From positions 48,683,812 to 48,747,811 of the forward strand of contig CM034239.1 of NCBI GenBank assembly GCA_019916065.1: a stretch of DNA of 64,000 nt, read 5' to 3'. The notes beneath the pieces were generated by a model that ran no database searches, was not told the origin of the DNA, and worked only from the letters and a program-made list of their open reading frames with translations. Below are positions 43,801-55,800 of the stretch, in pieces. The position numbers and the translations under genes were made by a program. Every line of letters begins with the position of its first letter. Position 1 is the first letter of the stretch. The stretch comes from Vitellaria paradoxa (Eukaryota; Streptophyta; Magnoliopsida; Ericales; Sapotaceae).

Positions 43801-46800
43801 ACAATCAATACTATAGTGCCGGAAGATGTGCGACGTATGAATACTGAATGATCAGCAGTAGAACGGGTATATCTCACAGCAAGAAGAGCAGAGCTGAAAC
43901 GATCAAACCAAGCTCGAGGAGATTGCTTCAGTCCATATAAGGCACTTTGTAAGCAACACACAAGATGTGCACTGCCAGGAATGCTATAACCAGGGGGTTG
44001 GTCCATTTAGACTTCCTCCTGAAGTTCTCCATGGAGAAAAGCATTCTTAATATCAAGCTGGTATAAGGGCCAAGAACGACAGACTGCAACAGCAAGAAGA
44101 ATCCGAATAAAATTAAGTCGAGCAACGGGAGAGAAGGTTTCAGAGTAGTCAACACCATATGTCTGAGTACAACCTTTGGCAACCAAACGAGCCTTAAGAC
44201 GCTTAACAGAGCTGTCGGGAAGATACTTAACATTATAAACCCAGTGACAGCCAACAGTTTGTTTTCCGGTGGGAAGAGACGTGAGTTCCCACGTTTGATT
44301 CTGATGGAGAGCATGCATTTCTTCATCCATTGCATGTTTCCACCCAGGAATAGATAAGGCCTGTTTATAGGAAGTGGGAACAGAAATAGAAGAAAGAGCA
44401 AAAACAAAGGAGGAAATAGAAGGAGAAAGCCGATGATAAGAAGTAAAATTAGCAATGGGATGGCGAGTGCAAGTGCGCGTACTTTTTCCGTAAAGCAATA
44501 GGTAACTCAGTAGGTGAAGAAGAAGTAGGTACCTCAGACGAAGTGGTAGAATCAGCCGGTAAGGAAAGGATAACCTTCCTATCTCGATCGCGTCGGTAAA
44601 CTTGCTGCGGAGGAGCAGGAGACTCAGATATAGAGGCAGGAGCAGGGAGTGTAGACGGAACAGCTGGTGGGGATATGGAGGAAGAATCTAAGATAGAGTC
44701 GATAGAGGAAGAGAGAGGCAAAGGAACATATGTGGAGGATAGGGGAGCAGGAAGGGTAGGAGAAGTCGCCCCCTCACTAGAAACAATAAGATCCGAGGAC
44801 AAGGAGTCTCCACAAGGTGAAAAGAAGGCAGTGGACTCAAAAAAGGTAACATCAGCACTAACAAAGTAACGGCGAGAAGTGGGGTGGTAACAACGATAGC
44901 CTTTTTGAGTGCGGGAATATCCTAAGAAAACACACTTACGAGAGCGAGGTGAAAGCTTGTCTTGATTAGGATCAAGAATATGAACAAATGCAACACATCC
45001 AAAACACGAGGAGCCAAGGAAAAAGGGGCTTGAGTTGGGTACAGAATAGAAAATGGGGATTGATTGGACAAAACTGGTGTGGGTACCGTATTAATAAGGT
45101 AGCAAGCAGTGAGGACAGCATCAGCTCAAAAGGTTTTAGGAACATGCATGTGAAACATCAAAGTGCGAGCAACATCTAACAAGTGACGATGTTTGCGTTC
45201 AGCAACACCGTTTTGTTGAGAAGTGTGAGGACAGGTGGTTTGATGAATAATGCCCTTATCAATGCAAAAGGTCTTAACAATAGTCTGAACATATTCCAAA
45301 GCATTATCTGAACGAAAAATTTTAATTCTTCGGTCAAATTGAGTATAAATTTCATTATAAAAGCGAGAAATAATAGAAGGTAAATCAGATCTCTGCTTCA
45401 TTAAAAAAATCCATGTCATACGAGAAAAGTCATCAACAAATATCACAAAATAAGAAAAACCATTAACACTTTAAAACGGGAAGGACCCCAAACATCTGTA
45501 TGAACGACAGCAAAAAGTTCTGACTCTCGACTAATACCACGACTACAAAAAGAACTACGGTAATGCTTGCCAAGTTGACAAGCTTCACATTCTAGACTTG
45601 ACACTGGACTCAAATTTGGAACAATTAACTTTAACCTAGTAAGACAAGGATGACCCAGGTGAAGATGCCATTGAAGAGGGGAGGCAGAAGTGTGAAAGGC
45701 TGTAGAAGTCATGTGCTCCGGGGGACGATCACGATTAAGATAATAAAGGCCATCCTTCTTATGCCTCGAACCAATCATCTTCTTCGTCTTGAGGTCCTGT
45801 ACAACACAAGAAGTAGGAAAGAAAGTTATGGAACAATTTAAGAATTTTGTTAGCTGACTAACAGAGAGTAAATTAAAAGGAAATTGGGGTACATAAAGAC
45901 TAGAAGGGAGATTGAGGAAAGAGGAGGGCCGAAGGGTCTCTCTACCAGACACAGGACGAGAAGATCCATCAGCGAACACAATATTATGATGAATGGTACT
46001 AAGATCCAAGAACAAAGAAAAATTACCAGACATATGTGAGCTGGCGCCCGAATCGATGATCCAAGCAGGAGAAGATGAGGTTACAAGAGCTGGATTACCT
46101 GAGTTAGCCAAGGTAGCAGTAGAAGCAAGAGAGTGTGAAACACGCAAGAATTGAATAAGCTCCTGAAGCTGTGATGAGCTTAGAGTAAATGTCTCTTGAG
46201 GATCAGATGTGATAACTCGACTAGTAGGCACCTGTAGTGATGAAGCCGAGCCATCTGATACGACACCATCAGAGACGTGATGTGCCTGTTCAGGTTTCCC
46301 ATACTTCTTCCAACAATAAGGCTCAGTATGATTTGTGCCACCACAAAAGTTACATTTGCGGTCACCTCTATTACTAGAGGACCGTCCACCTCGAGAACCA
46401 CCACGATTATTACGTCCACCACGGGAGCCACGAGAATTACCTTGAGAGGTACCTCCACGACCATGACTAACAAGTGCAGAGGAATCAATAGATGGTGAGG
46501 ATTGATCATTATTCATAGTTGAGTGATTGCCTAAAGATGATCGCTGTATGCGAGCATAAGCACCAGCAGTAGTAGGCAAGGTTTCACTTGCTAAAATTTG
46601 ATCCTTGAATCCTCTAAGAGTAGGATTAAGGCCAGATAAGAAATTGGCAATCATAAATTCCTCCCAATACTTTCTTTGCTATGTCAAATCCTCAGTAAAT
46701 GGTTGGTATTGTAGCAACTGTTCCCATAAGCCTTTTAGATGACTGTAATAATCAGACAAGGATCTTTCCCCTTGTTTTGCAGAGAACATCTGTTCATGCA

Positions 46801-49800
46801 ACTCATAGACCCGAGAAATATTGCTCTTCTGTGAGTAAGACTCAGCAAGACAATCCCATATCTTTTTAGAAGAATCACAGAACTCAACAGTGGTGGCAGC
46901 TGAATCCTCCAGGCTATGCCAAAGTAAACCCATAACAATTGCATCCTCACTCACCTAGATACGATATTGAGAATCAGTAGAAGAGGGTGGCTCATCGGTG
47001 ATATACCGTAATTTATCTTTCCCTCGAAGAAAGGTTTTCACAGTGTGTGCCCAACTCAAGTAGTTCGTGCCATTCAATTTCTTAGGTGTAATAGAACGGA
47101 GAACATCATCAGTTTTGAGAAATATAGATTGAGGCATGATAGTAACAGATTCTGTATTTTCGGATTTTGACATAATAACCGGTAGAAACAAACCACAAAA
47201 TCAGCACAGTTGTCAAGAAGCTAAACCAAACGAGAAAAAAAAAGGACCAAACCTCTACTATTAAAAAAATGCCAGCGAGAAGAACAACCAACAAATCAGG
47301 CAATGAACAGTAACAGATCAACAGATCAAACAACGAACAGTAACAGATCAACAGATCAGGCAACGAACAGTAGAGAGCTGTGCTGGATTCAAACATCAAG
47401 GCATCAAGCAGAGAGACTCACCTACAACAGGCGAGCAACACCCAAAGGCGCCAGAGGATTGTCGGAGAGACGCATGCCGGCACACGCCAAAAAAAGCTTC
47501 GGCGCGTGAGACTTACAGCAGCGGCAGTGGTCGGCGCATGTAGTCGCGTCCGGCGCTTTCCGGCGACGGTCTCAAGTCAGGGTGATCGCCGGTGGCAGGC
47601 AATGCTCCTGGTATACTTGGCGACCAACTCCAAAGATCGGAAGATTGGTTTCTGGTGAAGCGCAGTGACGGCGGCAGTAGATGTCGCTGAACTAGGGTTT
47701 TTTTTTTTTTTTTGGAATCAAAGACGGCTCCGATACCAAGTTGAAGAAGAGAATGAGAGAAAAATTGAATACCTTAATGAGAGAAAAATTGAATACCTTC
47801 TCCCTTCTCAATCATATTATTTATATACTAAAGTCTTACAATTTAAATAAGGAAATTACAATCAAATAGGAAAAAAGAATTAAGACTGAATACAAGGAAA
47901 TAGTAAATAGAATAAATGACAATAAATTAAGGAGATTTCCCGAATATTCTAACACTAATAAACTAAATGAAATTACTGAATCAATTTATTGTGAAAAGCT
48001 AAAAAAGCATACTATGTTATGATAATTTTTAATGTGTTTGAATTAAATACTAGAGGTCTTTGAAATGATGGCATCAAGGAAGATGGCACACTACTTTCAT
48101 GCCCATACTATTCATGTTATTACCGACTAGCCGATAGGTCATTTGTTGAAGAAAGCAGACATTACTGGCAGAATAGCAAAGTGGTTGGTAGTGTTGGGGA
48201 TTTTTGCAATATTTTTGACTATTTATAAATAAGAAAAATTGTTAAATTAAGCATATGATTACTTGATGGTATTTCATTTGTTGTTTGTTTTAGTACATTT
48301 AAGATCATAATTTATATGGGATGGGGGAGGATGGACTCAAACCATGGACCTAGTCTAGGGTGGGGGAGCACCTTACCATTTGGGCTTGGGCTACCTTCTT
48401 GTCCTACTTTATTTGTTCTTATATTATATGTATATAACTTTTTTTTTTTATTATTATAAATTACTATATGTATTTAATTTATAAGTTGTTATATATTGCT
48501 TATCACATTTTTTATTTGATCAAAAAACATGGGTTACACAATTCAATACAATACTAGTTGTGCGGTGGAAATAGGTGTTAAGTTGTGCAACAATTAAATC
48601 AATTAAACTTTGTTTAAAAGATATATTTGTATAGAAGGCAACAATAAAATTTTGCATACAAATCACATCACTTACATTTAAATCAACTAATTATAAGTGA
48701 TTTGCATACAAAAATAGTTATTTAATGATATTATATTATGTTATTTAATGTTTCTTAATGTAGATCATCAGGGTTGGACTACAATGTTGAGTGTCGCTAA
48801 TGGTGGGAGTTGTTAGAGCCTAGCGGGTGAAGATTTAGGGCAATTTGGGGCGAGAGAGAGAGAGAGAGAGAGAGCACAAGATCAGAGGCTATGGCTAATG
48901 ATGAAAGAATGATGATGTTTTTGTCTTATAGGGTTAATGAAGGAGTGTATATATAAGAAGAGGGGTCTTAGATTAAGGAGGCTAGTAAGGTGACGATTAG
49001 GTTACTTGAATGCGTCATCTGCTGGGCGACCAAGTGTTGCAAGAATTATAACCATTAAGGAGGTGAGGACATTATGGGGTTTGCCTTGTAACGTCTCTCT
49101 TTAAATCGATTGAGAGAGTCTTGATCTAGCTACTAATCCATTGATCCCCTATGATCCCACATGGAAGGAAGGATCATATAGGCCCTCGGAGGTGCTCATG
49201 GGTTGAGGGTGTCCTTAAAGGAGGAGGTCCTTATGCCTTGTTCTGAGCTGAAAGTGGATCTTATAGAGATTGAGATGGAAATACTAATGGAGATTTGGTG
49301 TTTATTTGACCAAAGGGAGATTCTTTGGACAGAGTGTGCGGCGAGACTAGGAATCCCTCAATCAAGTACTGAGTATGGTGGGTGATGTACAATTGAAAAA
49401 TCAAAAATCTGGAGAAAGCCTTAAAAGTAAACGTAGACAAACGAAAGTAAAAGAGGCACACGATTTAACGAGGTAAAACTCTAGAACTACTTCTAGGTAA
49501 AAACCTCGAGTCTATAAGGTGACCATCCCTAAAAATCAATCCACTATAAAATTGAAGATTACAAGAGTTTACCGTACATGACTTGACTTGACACCCGTCC
49601 TAGTCTAAGTACCTCTTGCTTGCTAGAACCCGCAATTAATCTTCACCTGTGTGATTGACTCCGTTCTTGAACCCGAACCGCACCTCCTAGAACCCAGAGA
49701 TGTTCTTCACTCTACAAACCTTTTGAAATCACGATCAATTGTTGTTTTTTGAAATTCGACACCCTTGATTGCCTCTATCGCAAAGTGTTTTCTTTTCTTC

Positions 49801-52800
49801 ATCAAAGGTAATTGTTAGGTCTAGCAGAATATATTATATTTATATTTGTCAAAGAAATAGATTTACTGAAGATTTGACTTACCCAAATGGGTAGCCACTG
49901 TTTTATATTTATACTAATACAAGTTACATATACAATAAATACTATACAAGGAATCTAGACTAGGTACATACCCCCTAGAATATTAAATACATTAAGTACA
50001 TGCACATACATTAAATACACTAAGTACATGCACATACATTAACAACCATATTTTCCCACACTCCCCCTTAAGCTGGTGAATAGATATTCTCCATTCCCAG
50101 CTTGGATACAATACTTTCAAACACTGGACCACTTAGCCCTTTGGTTAACACATCAGCGAGCTGATCATTTGTAGACACATAGGGTGTGCAGATCAATCCA
50201 CTCTCCAATTTTTTCTTGATAAAATGTCTGTCAATTTCGATATGCTTTGTCCGATCATGTTGCACTAGATTGTGGGCTATGCTAATTGCAGACTTATTAT
50301 CGCAATAAAGCCTCATCGGGCCCTCCAACTTGATCCTCATGTCTTCTAGAATGATCTTCAGCCAAAGTAACTCACATACTCCTTGAGCCATTGCTCGAAA
50401 CTCAGCTTCTGCACTAGACCGTGCTACCACATTTTGCTTTTTACTTCTCCATGTCACAAGGTTCCCACCAAGAAACGTACAATATCCAGTGGTTGATCTT
50501 CTATCAATCAATGACCCAGCATAATCAGCATCTGTATAGGCTTCAAGCATTAAGCCCCCACTCCTCCTAAAGAGAATTCCTCTTCCTGGTGTACTCTTAA
50601 GATATTGCAACACTCTGTGTGCTGCTCGAAGATGAACCTCTTTTGGAGTGTGCATGAATTGACTAATCACATTCACAGCATAAGCTATATCCGGTCGTGT
50701 GTGGGACAGATAAATGAGCTTTCCCACCAAGCGTTGATACATCCCTTTGTCCACCATAGCATCTTCCTCTGCTATTCCAAGCTTTAGATTCGGATCTATT
50801 GGAGTACTCACCGGTTTGCATGCTGTTTTACCTGTCTCCTTGAGTAGATCAGTTACATACTTCTGCTGAGAGAGAAAAATACCCTTATCTGAATGTGCCA
50901 TTTCAATTCCAAGAAAATACTTTAGCTTTCCAAGTGTCTTAATCTCGAATTCTTTTGCCAAGCACTCACTCAAAAAATGTCTCTCCTCATCATCACTTCC
51001 TGTAACAATTATATCATTCACATAAACTAAGAGAACTGTGACTCCCCCTGAAGACGAGTGTTTGACGAACAGTGTATGATCTCCTTGATTTTGCTCATAT
51101 CCTAACATCACCATAACCTTGGCAAACCTGCCGAACCATGCTCGAGGAGATTGTTTAAGCCCATATAATGCCTTCTTTAACCTACACACTGTATGATCAG
51201 TAACTCCTTTTCCATAACCAGGTGGAATTTCCATATATATCTCTTCCTCTAGATTTCCATGCAAGAAAGCATTTTTTATATCAAACTGTTGTAAATCCCA
51301 TCCAAAGTTAGCTGCCAAAGACAATAGGACTCTAACAGTATTCAGCTTTGCAACTGGGGCAAAAAGTCTCTAGATAGTCCACTCCATACATCTGAGTATA
51401 ACCTTTGGCTACCAACCTTGCCTTGTATCTCTCCACTGAACCATCAGCTCTATACTTCACTGTGTACACCCATTTACATCCCACTGGTTTCTTCCCTGCT
51501 GGTAACTCCACAAGCTCCCATGTTTTGTTCTTTTCCAGTGCCTCCATTTCTACATTCATAGCTTGCTTCCATTTTTCATTAGACAAAGCTTCGGATAGAT
51601 TGGAAGGAATGACAATGGTTTCTAGGTTATTGAGGAAGGCTCTGTGTGACGGGAAAAATTGCTTACAGGACAGGAAGTGTGCAAGGGGATATAAGGGTCT
51701 TTTAGTGCACTCTCTCATACCTTTTCTCAATGCAATGGGCAAGTCTGTGTCACTACTACCCTTATGGGTCTCACTCTCTACTTCTGGTTCGGCTTCAATC
51801 TGTAATATGGGTTCAGGAATCATTACCTCATCGGACTCTTGGACTTGCGTAGAGTTGGGGGCAACCATCTTCCTCCTTGCATACATCTTGCCTTTGCCAT
51901 ATCTAACATCCCTGGGAATAGACTAAGTTTCGGGTTGAGTAGACACGGAAGCTGTTGTTACAGGATTAGACACAAGTTCAGAGGAAACTATGACAGACTC
52001 AGATAGTTCAGATTGAAACGGAGCATGATCACTAGTGGATGAAGAAGTAGGATGGTTTGAAACTGAAAGATCCAACATTAAGTCAAAATCCAAACCCTCG
52101 TCTTCTCTCACTAACTTCTCCCCCTGAAGATAAGGGTTTGGAAAGTAAGATTCACGTTCATTGAAGGTAACATCCATAGAAACAAAGAATTTTCGGGAAG
52201 GTGGATGATAACACTTGTAACCTTTCTGGGTTGACGAATATCCCACAACTACACACTTTATAGCTCTTGGATCCAGTTTTCCTCGGTTGTGACTGTGAAC
52301 ATGTACAAAGGACGTACACCCAAACACTCTAGGAACAAGATTATTTGTGGTGTGTAGGGTAGGGTAAAATGTTGACAACATGTCCATTGGACTCTTAAAT
52401 CCTAGGACTCTAGAGGGCAATCTGTTTATGAGATGTGTTGCTGTAAGAACAGCTTCCCCCTAAAAAGTTTTAGGAACATGGTTTTCAAATAACAACGCTC
52501 GGGTTTTTTCAAGGAGATCACCATTTTTCCTCTCTGCAACTTCATTTTGCTGCGGGGTATTCACACAAGATGACTCATGTATTATCCCTTCCTTTGAAAA
52601 AATGGACTGAGACTTTGATTAAAATAGTCCCTTGCATTATCAGACCTAACTCTTTTGATGGTCACTCCAAACTGATTTTTAATCATGGAACAGAAATTTG
52701 GGAAAACAATACTGACATCAGATTTTTGTTTAAGAAGAAAAATCCAGCAGACTCGAGTGCAATCATCAATAAAGGAAACAAACCATCGTGCCCCAGAGAT

Positions 52801-55800
52801 ATTAGCAACAGTAGATGGACCCCAAACATCACTATGAATTAAATAAAAAGGAATGGAACTTATTTTATTGTGCCCTGGAAATGGTATACGTTTGTGTTTG
52901 GCAAGTTCACATTTTTCACAATGAAAAGACTCAACATCAAAACTTTTAAACAAAGACGAAAACAAAAGTTTAATGACTCTAAATGATGGATGTCCAAGTC
53001 GGCGATGATGGAGCCAAATTTTCTCTTTATAGGATGTCAAGGACTTGGAAACAAATGACACTGACTGTTTATCCTTGTTGATAGTTGGTTGACTTGTTTC
53101 AAGAAAGTAGAGGCCACCCCGTTCTCTAGCATGTCCAATCGTCTTCCCCGAATCCTTTTCCTGAAATATGCAATCAGTATGATGAAAAACCACATTACAT
53201 TGTAAGTCATGAGTAAGTTTTTGGATGGATATCAGGTTGGTAGATAGCTTAGGAACATGAAGGACATTCTGCAAGGTTAACAATGGGTTAATTTGGACAC
53301 TTCCAATTCCCTGCCACAGTGGTCAAAGAACCATCTGCAGTGGCTATTTTTCTACTGCTTGGGCACGGGGAATAGGTGGTAAAGAGATTTGGTGAGTGGG
53401 TCATATGATCGGTAGCTCCTGAATCCATGATCCAAGAGGTGGAAAAGGCTGCATCCGAAATATTTAATCCAATGGAAAGCGGAAACTCACCTGAATATGC
53501 CAAAGAACAAGTAGCTGAGGGCTTATCAAGACTGTTGATGAGAGCTCTCACCCTTTCCAGCTCACCTTGGTTGAGACCAGCTGCTTCTGATTTGGGTGGC
53601 TCATCACTTTGGCCAGCTGCTACATTGGCTTGTCCACTTCTGGATTGTCCCCCTCTTTGTCCCCATTCTCGGCTTGGTAGCTTCCCATGAAGCTTCCAAC
53701 AATTCTCACGAGTGTGCCGCGGTTTCTTGCAATATGTGCACCATAAATTGTCTCGGTCTTGATTCCTAGAATCTCCTGTCTTCATGTCAAGGGCTAGTTT
53801 TCTTTCATTATCAGCAGACTTCTTTGCAGTAGGTATATTCAGCTTGTTTCCATCACTTGCAACCATTGCTGAATTGATTGAAACTTGTGGCTCCAGCATC
53901 AGACTTCGCCTACTCTCCTCTCCTCGAACTATGGCTACCACTTCATTGAAGCATGGGACTTCCGATTTCCCAAGAATCTGAACACGCACCTGATCGAATT
54001 CCGGATTCAACCCAACAAGAAAGTCATAGACTCTATCCTGTTCAATAAAGTTCTTCAAAACAGCAGCATCATCGGAACACTTCGTCTTTATTATTCTGTA
54101 TTGGTCTAACTCCTGCCACAAAGCACTCAATTGATTAGCGTACTCTGTGACCGTCTTATTCCCTTGCCTTGCTGCTGTTGTTTTAACCTTTACCTCATAC
54201 ACCTGAGCGGCATCTTTTGCCTTTGAGTATGTTTGTTGGATCGCGTCCCATATATTTTTGGCAGTGTTTAGAAACATGCACGTGTCACTGATTTCTGGGG
54301 TCATAGATCCCCATAGCCATGCCATAATCATCGAGTCTTCTTCATCCCACGCTTCAAAGTTCAGATCACTAGGCTTCGGACCCGTACCCATGAGATGGCT
54401 GATTTTTCCCTTGCCTTTCAAAATGGTCCGGACTAATTGGGACCACTTCAGATAATTCTTCCCATTTAATCTGTATGCAGCCTGGATATTTTGCAGATCT
54501 CCAATACCGTGCGAGATGGTTGCCTCATCTTGTTGACTGGTGGCTGGTTTTGTGACTGGTGAAACATCCGACATCATAGGTGTCGTGAGGAAGTAAAAAA
54601 TTCAGCAATGAAGGCTGAAGAAAGGTCAGCAATGAAGGCTGAAAACGGGGCGTTGAAGGTTGAAAAAAATACTCCCTTTTGATCTCAGAAAACAGAGTAA
54701 AAACAGAGCACAAAAGAAAGCCAAAGGTTCCAGAAAATAACCTGGCTCTGATACCATGTCAAAGAAATAGATTTACTGAAGATTTGACTTACCCAAATGG
54801 GTAGCCACTGTTTTATATTTATACTAATACAAGTTACATATACAATAAATACTATACAAGGAATCTAGACTAGGTACATACCCCCTAGAATATTAAATAC
54901 ACTAAGTACATGCACATACATTAAATACACTAAGTACATGCACATACATTAACAGCCATATTTTCCCACAATATTCATTCTATTCGTTTCTAATATGGAA
55001 ACAGAATAAAAATCGAATATGTCAGAAATCTGCAGACTATTCAAATCTCAATCACACCATATTTGGAATGAATTAACTTTCCAATTCAATCTTCGCATTG
55101 AGGAACAACTTGACCAATAAAGACTTAATACGAAAATTACAAATATTAAATACTTATTGGCTTGCAATTGTCACACCTAAAAATTAAACCTTACAACAAT
55201 CAAATGCAAGATAATTGAAAATTTTGAGTTACACAAATGTGCTGCTTTTTCTCCTCTCATACTCCCTTGTCAAACTCAAGGGCCGCTTAACTTTTTCCTT
55301 GAGTGTTGTTCACCTGTAGCATGGTCCAGGTAAGGGGTTCATTTGGGATTGCATGCTTAGGAAAAAAAACATTCAGTTTGAATACAAATTAATTAACATT
55401 ATTAGATTAAGCGACGCCATCATTTGGTTTTTTTTTTTAATTGCTTTTTTAATTAGATTTGGACATTGTGCTGAGATAAGGAGAAGCGAAGAGCATCACA
55501 AGTTTTCTGGACATTTTGCTTTGAGCTAACCATAGTTTCTTGATGTTTCTATTCTCGCCCTTATCTTTTTTAACTCATATATTATTTTCTATCTTCGTTC
55601 TGGTGTTTATTTCTTGAACTTTGATGTTGTCCTTAATATTCATTGGTGTGTAGACAACTCTATGCGCTCTTGCTGAGATTATAAGCATGCGTTTTGTGCA
55701 TGGGGTAGTGCCACGTCCAGGAATAATGGGAATCGATTACTCCACAGCTCGCTGGCTTTACAAGTATGTGAATTTTATGGCTAAAACTGAATTGTTTGCT

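Larger units (their letters stand above)
42645..47954 (-). mobile_element. Ty1/copia retrotransposon 1, complete but inactivated, TSD CTAAT
   Basis: The 5-bp duplication CTAAT lies at 42640-42644 and 47955-47959. LTRs are at 42645-42835 (3') and 47739-47954 (5'). The PBS is at 47726-47738 (minus strand TGGTATCGGAGCC, one mismatch to the usual initiator-Met PBS). The PPT is at 42836-42847 (minus-strand gcttgagggggcg). Gene order on the minus strand is gag, protease, integrase, RT and RNase H, which is Ty1/copia order. Several in-frame stops and at least two frameshifts interrupt the polyprotein. Short LTRs and the domain style suggest the Ale lineage (inference). It lies antisense in the 15.4-kb intron of the SLT-like gene. 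Confidence 0.93.
49847..54970 (-). mobile_element. Ty1/copia retrotransposon 2, young and nearly complete, TSD ATATT
   Basis: ATATT flanks both ends (49842-49846 and 54971-54975). The two 214-bp LTRs start TGTCAAAGAAATAG, end TTTTCCCACA on the plus strand, and differ by about two bases. The PBS at 54744-54756 matches initiator-Met tRNA (TGGTATCAGAGCC on the minus strand). The PPT is at 50061-50072. The polyprotein runs from 54577 to 50068, broken by three apparent single-base homopolymer indels and two TAG stops. It lies in the same orientation and intron as copia 1. LTR identity implies a much more recent insertion than the other elements here. Confidence 0.95.

Noticed and set aside
42948..54577. 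Host genes on the minus strand
   Set aside because: All long minus-strand frames here are copia gag/pol parts bounded by LTRs and target duplications.
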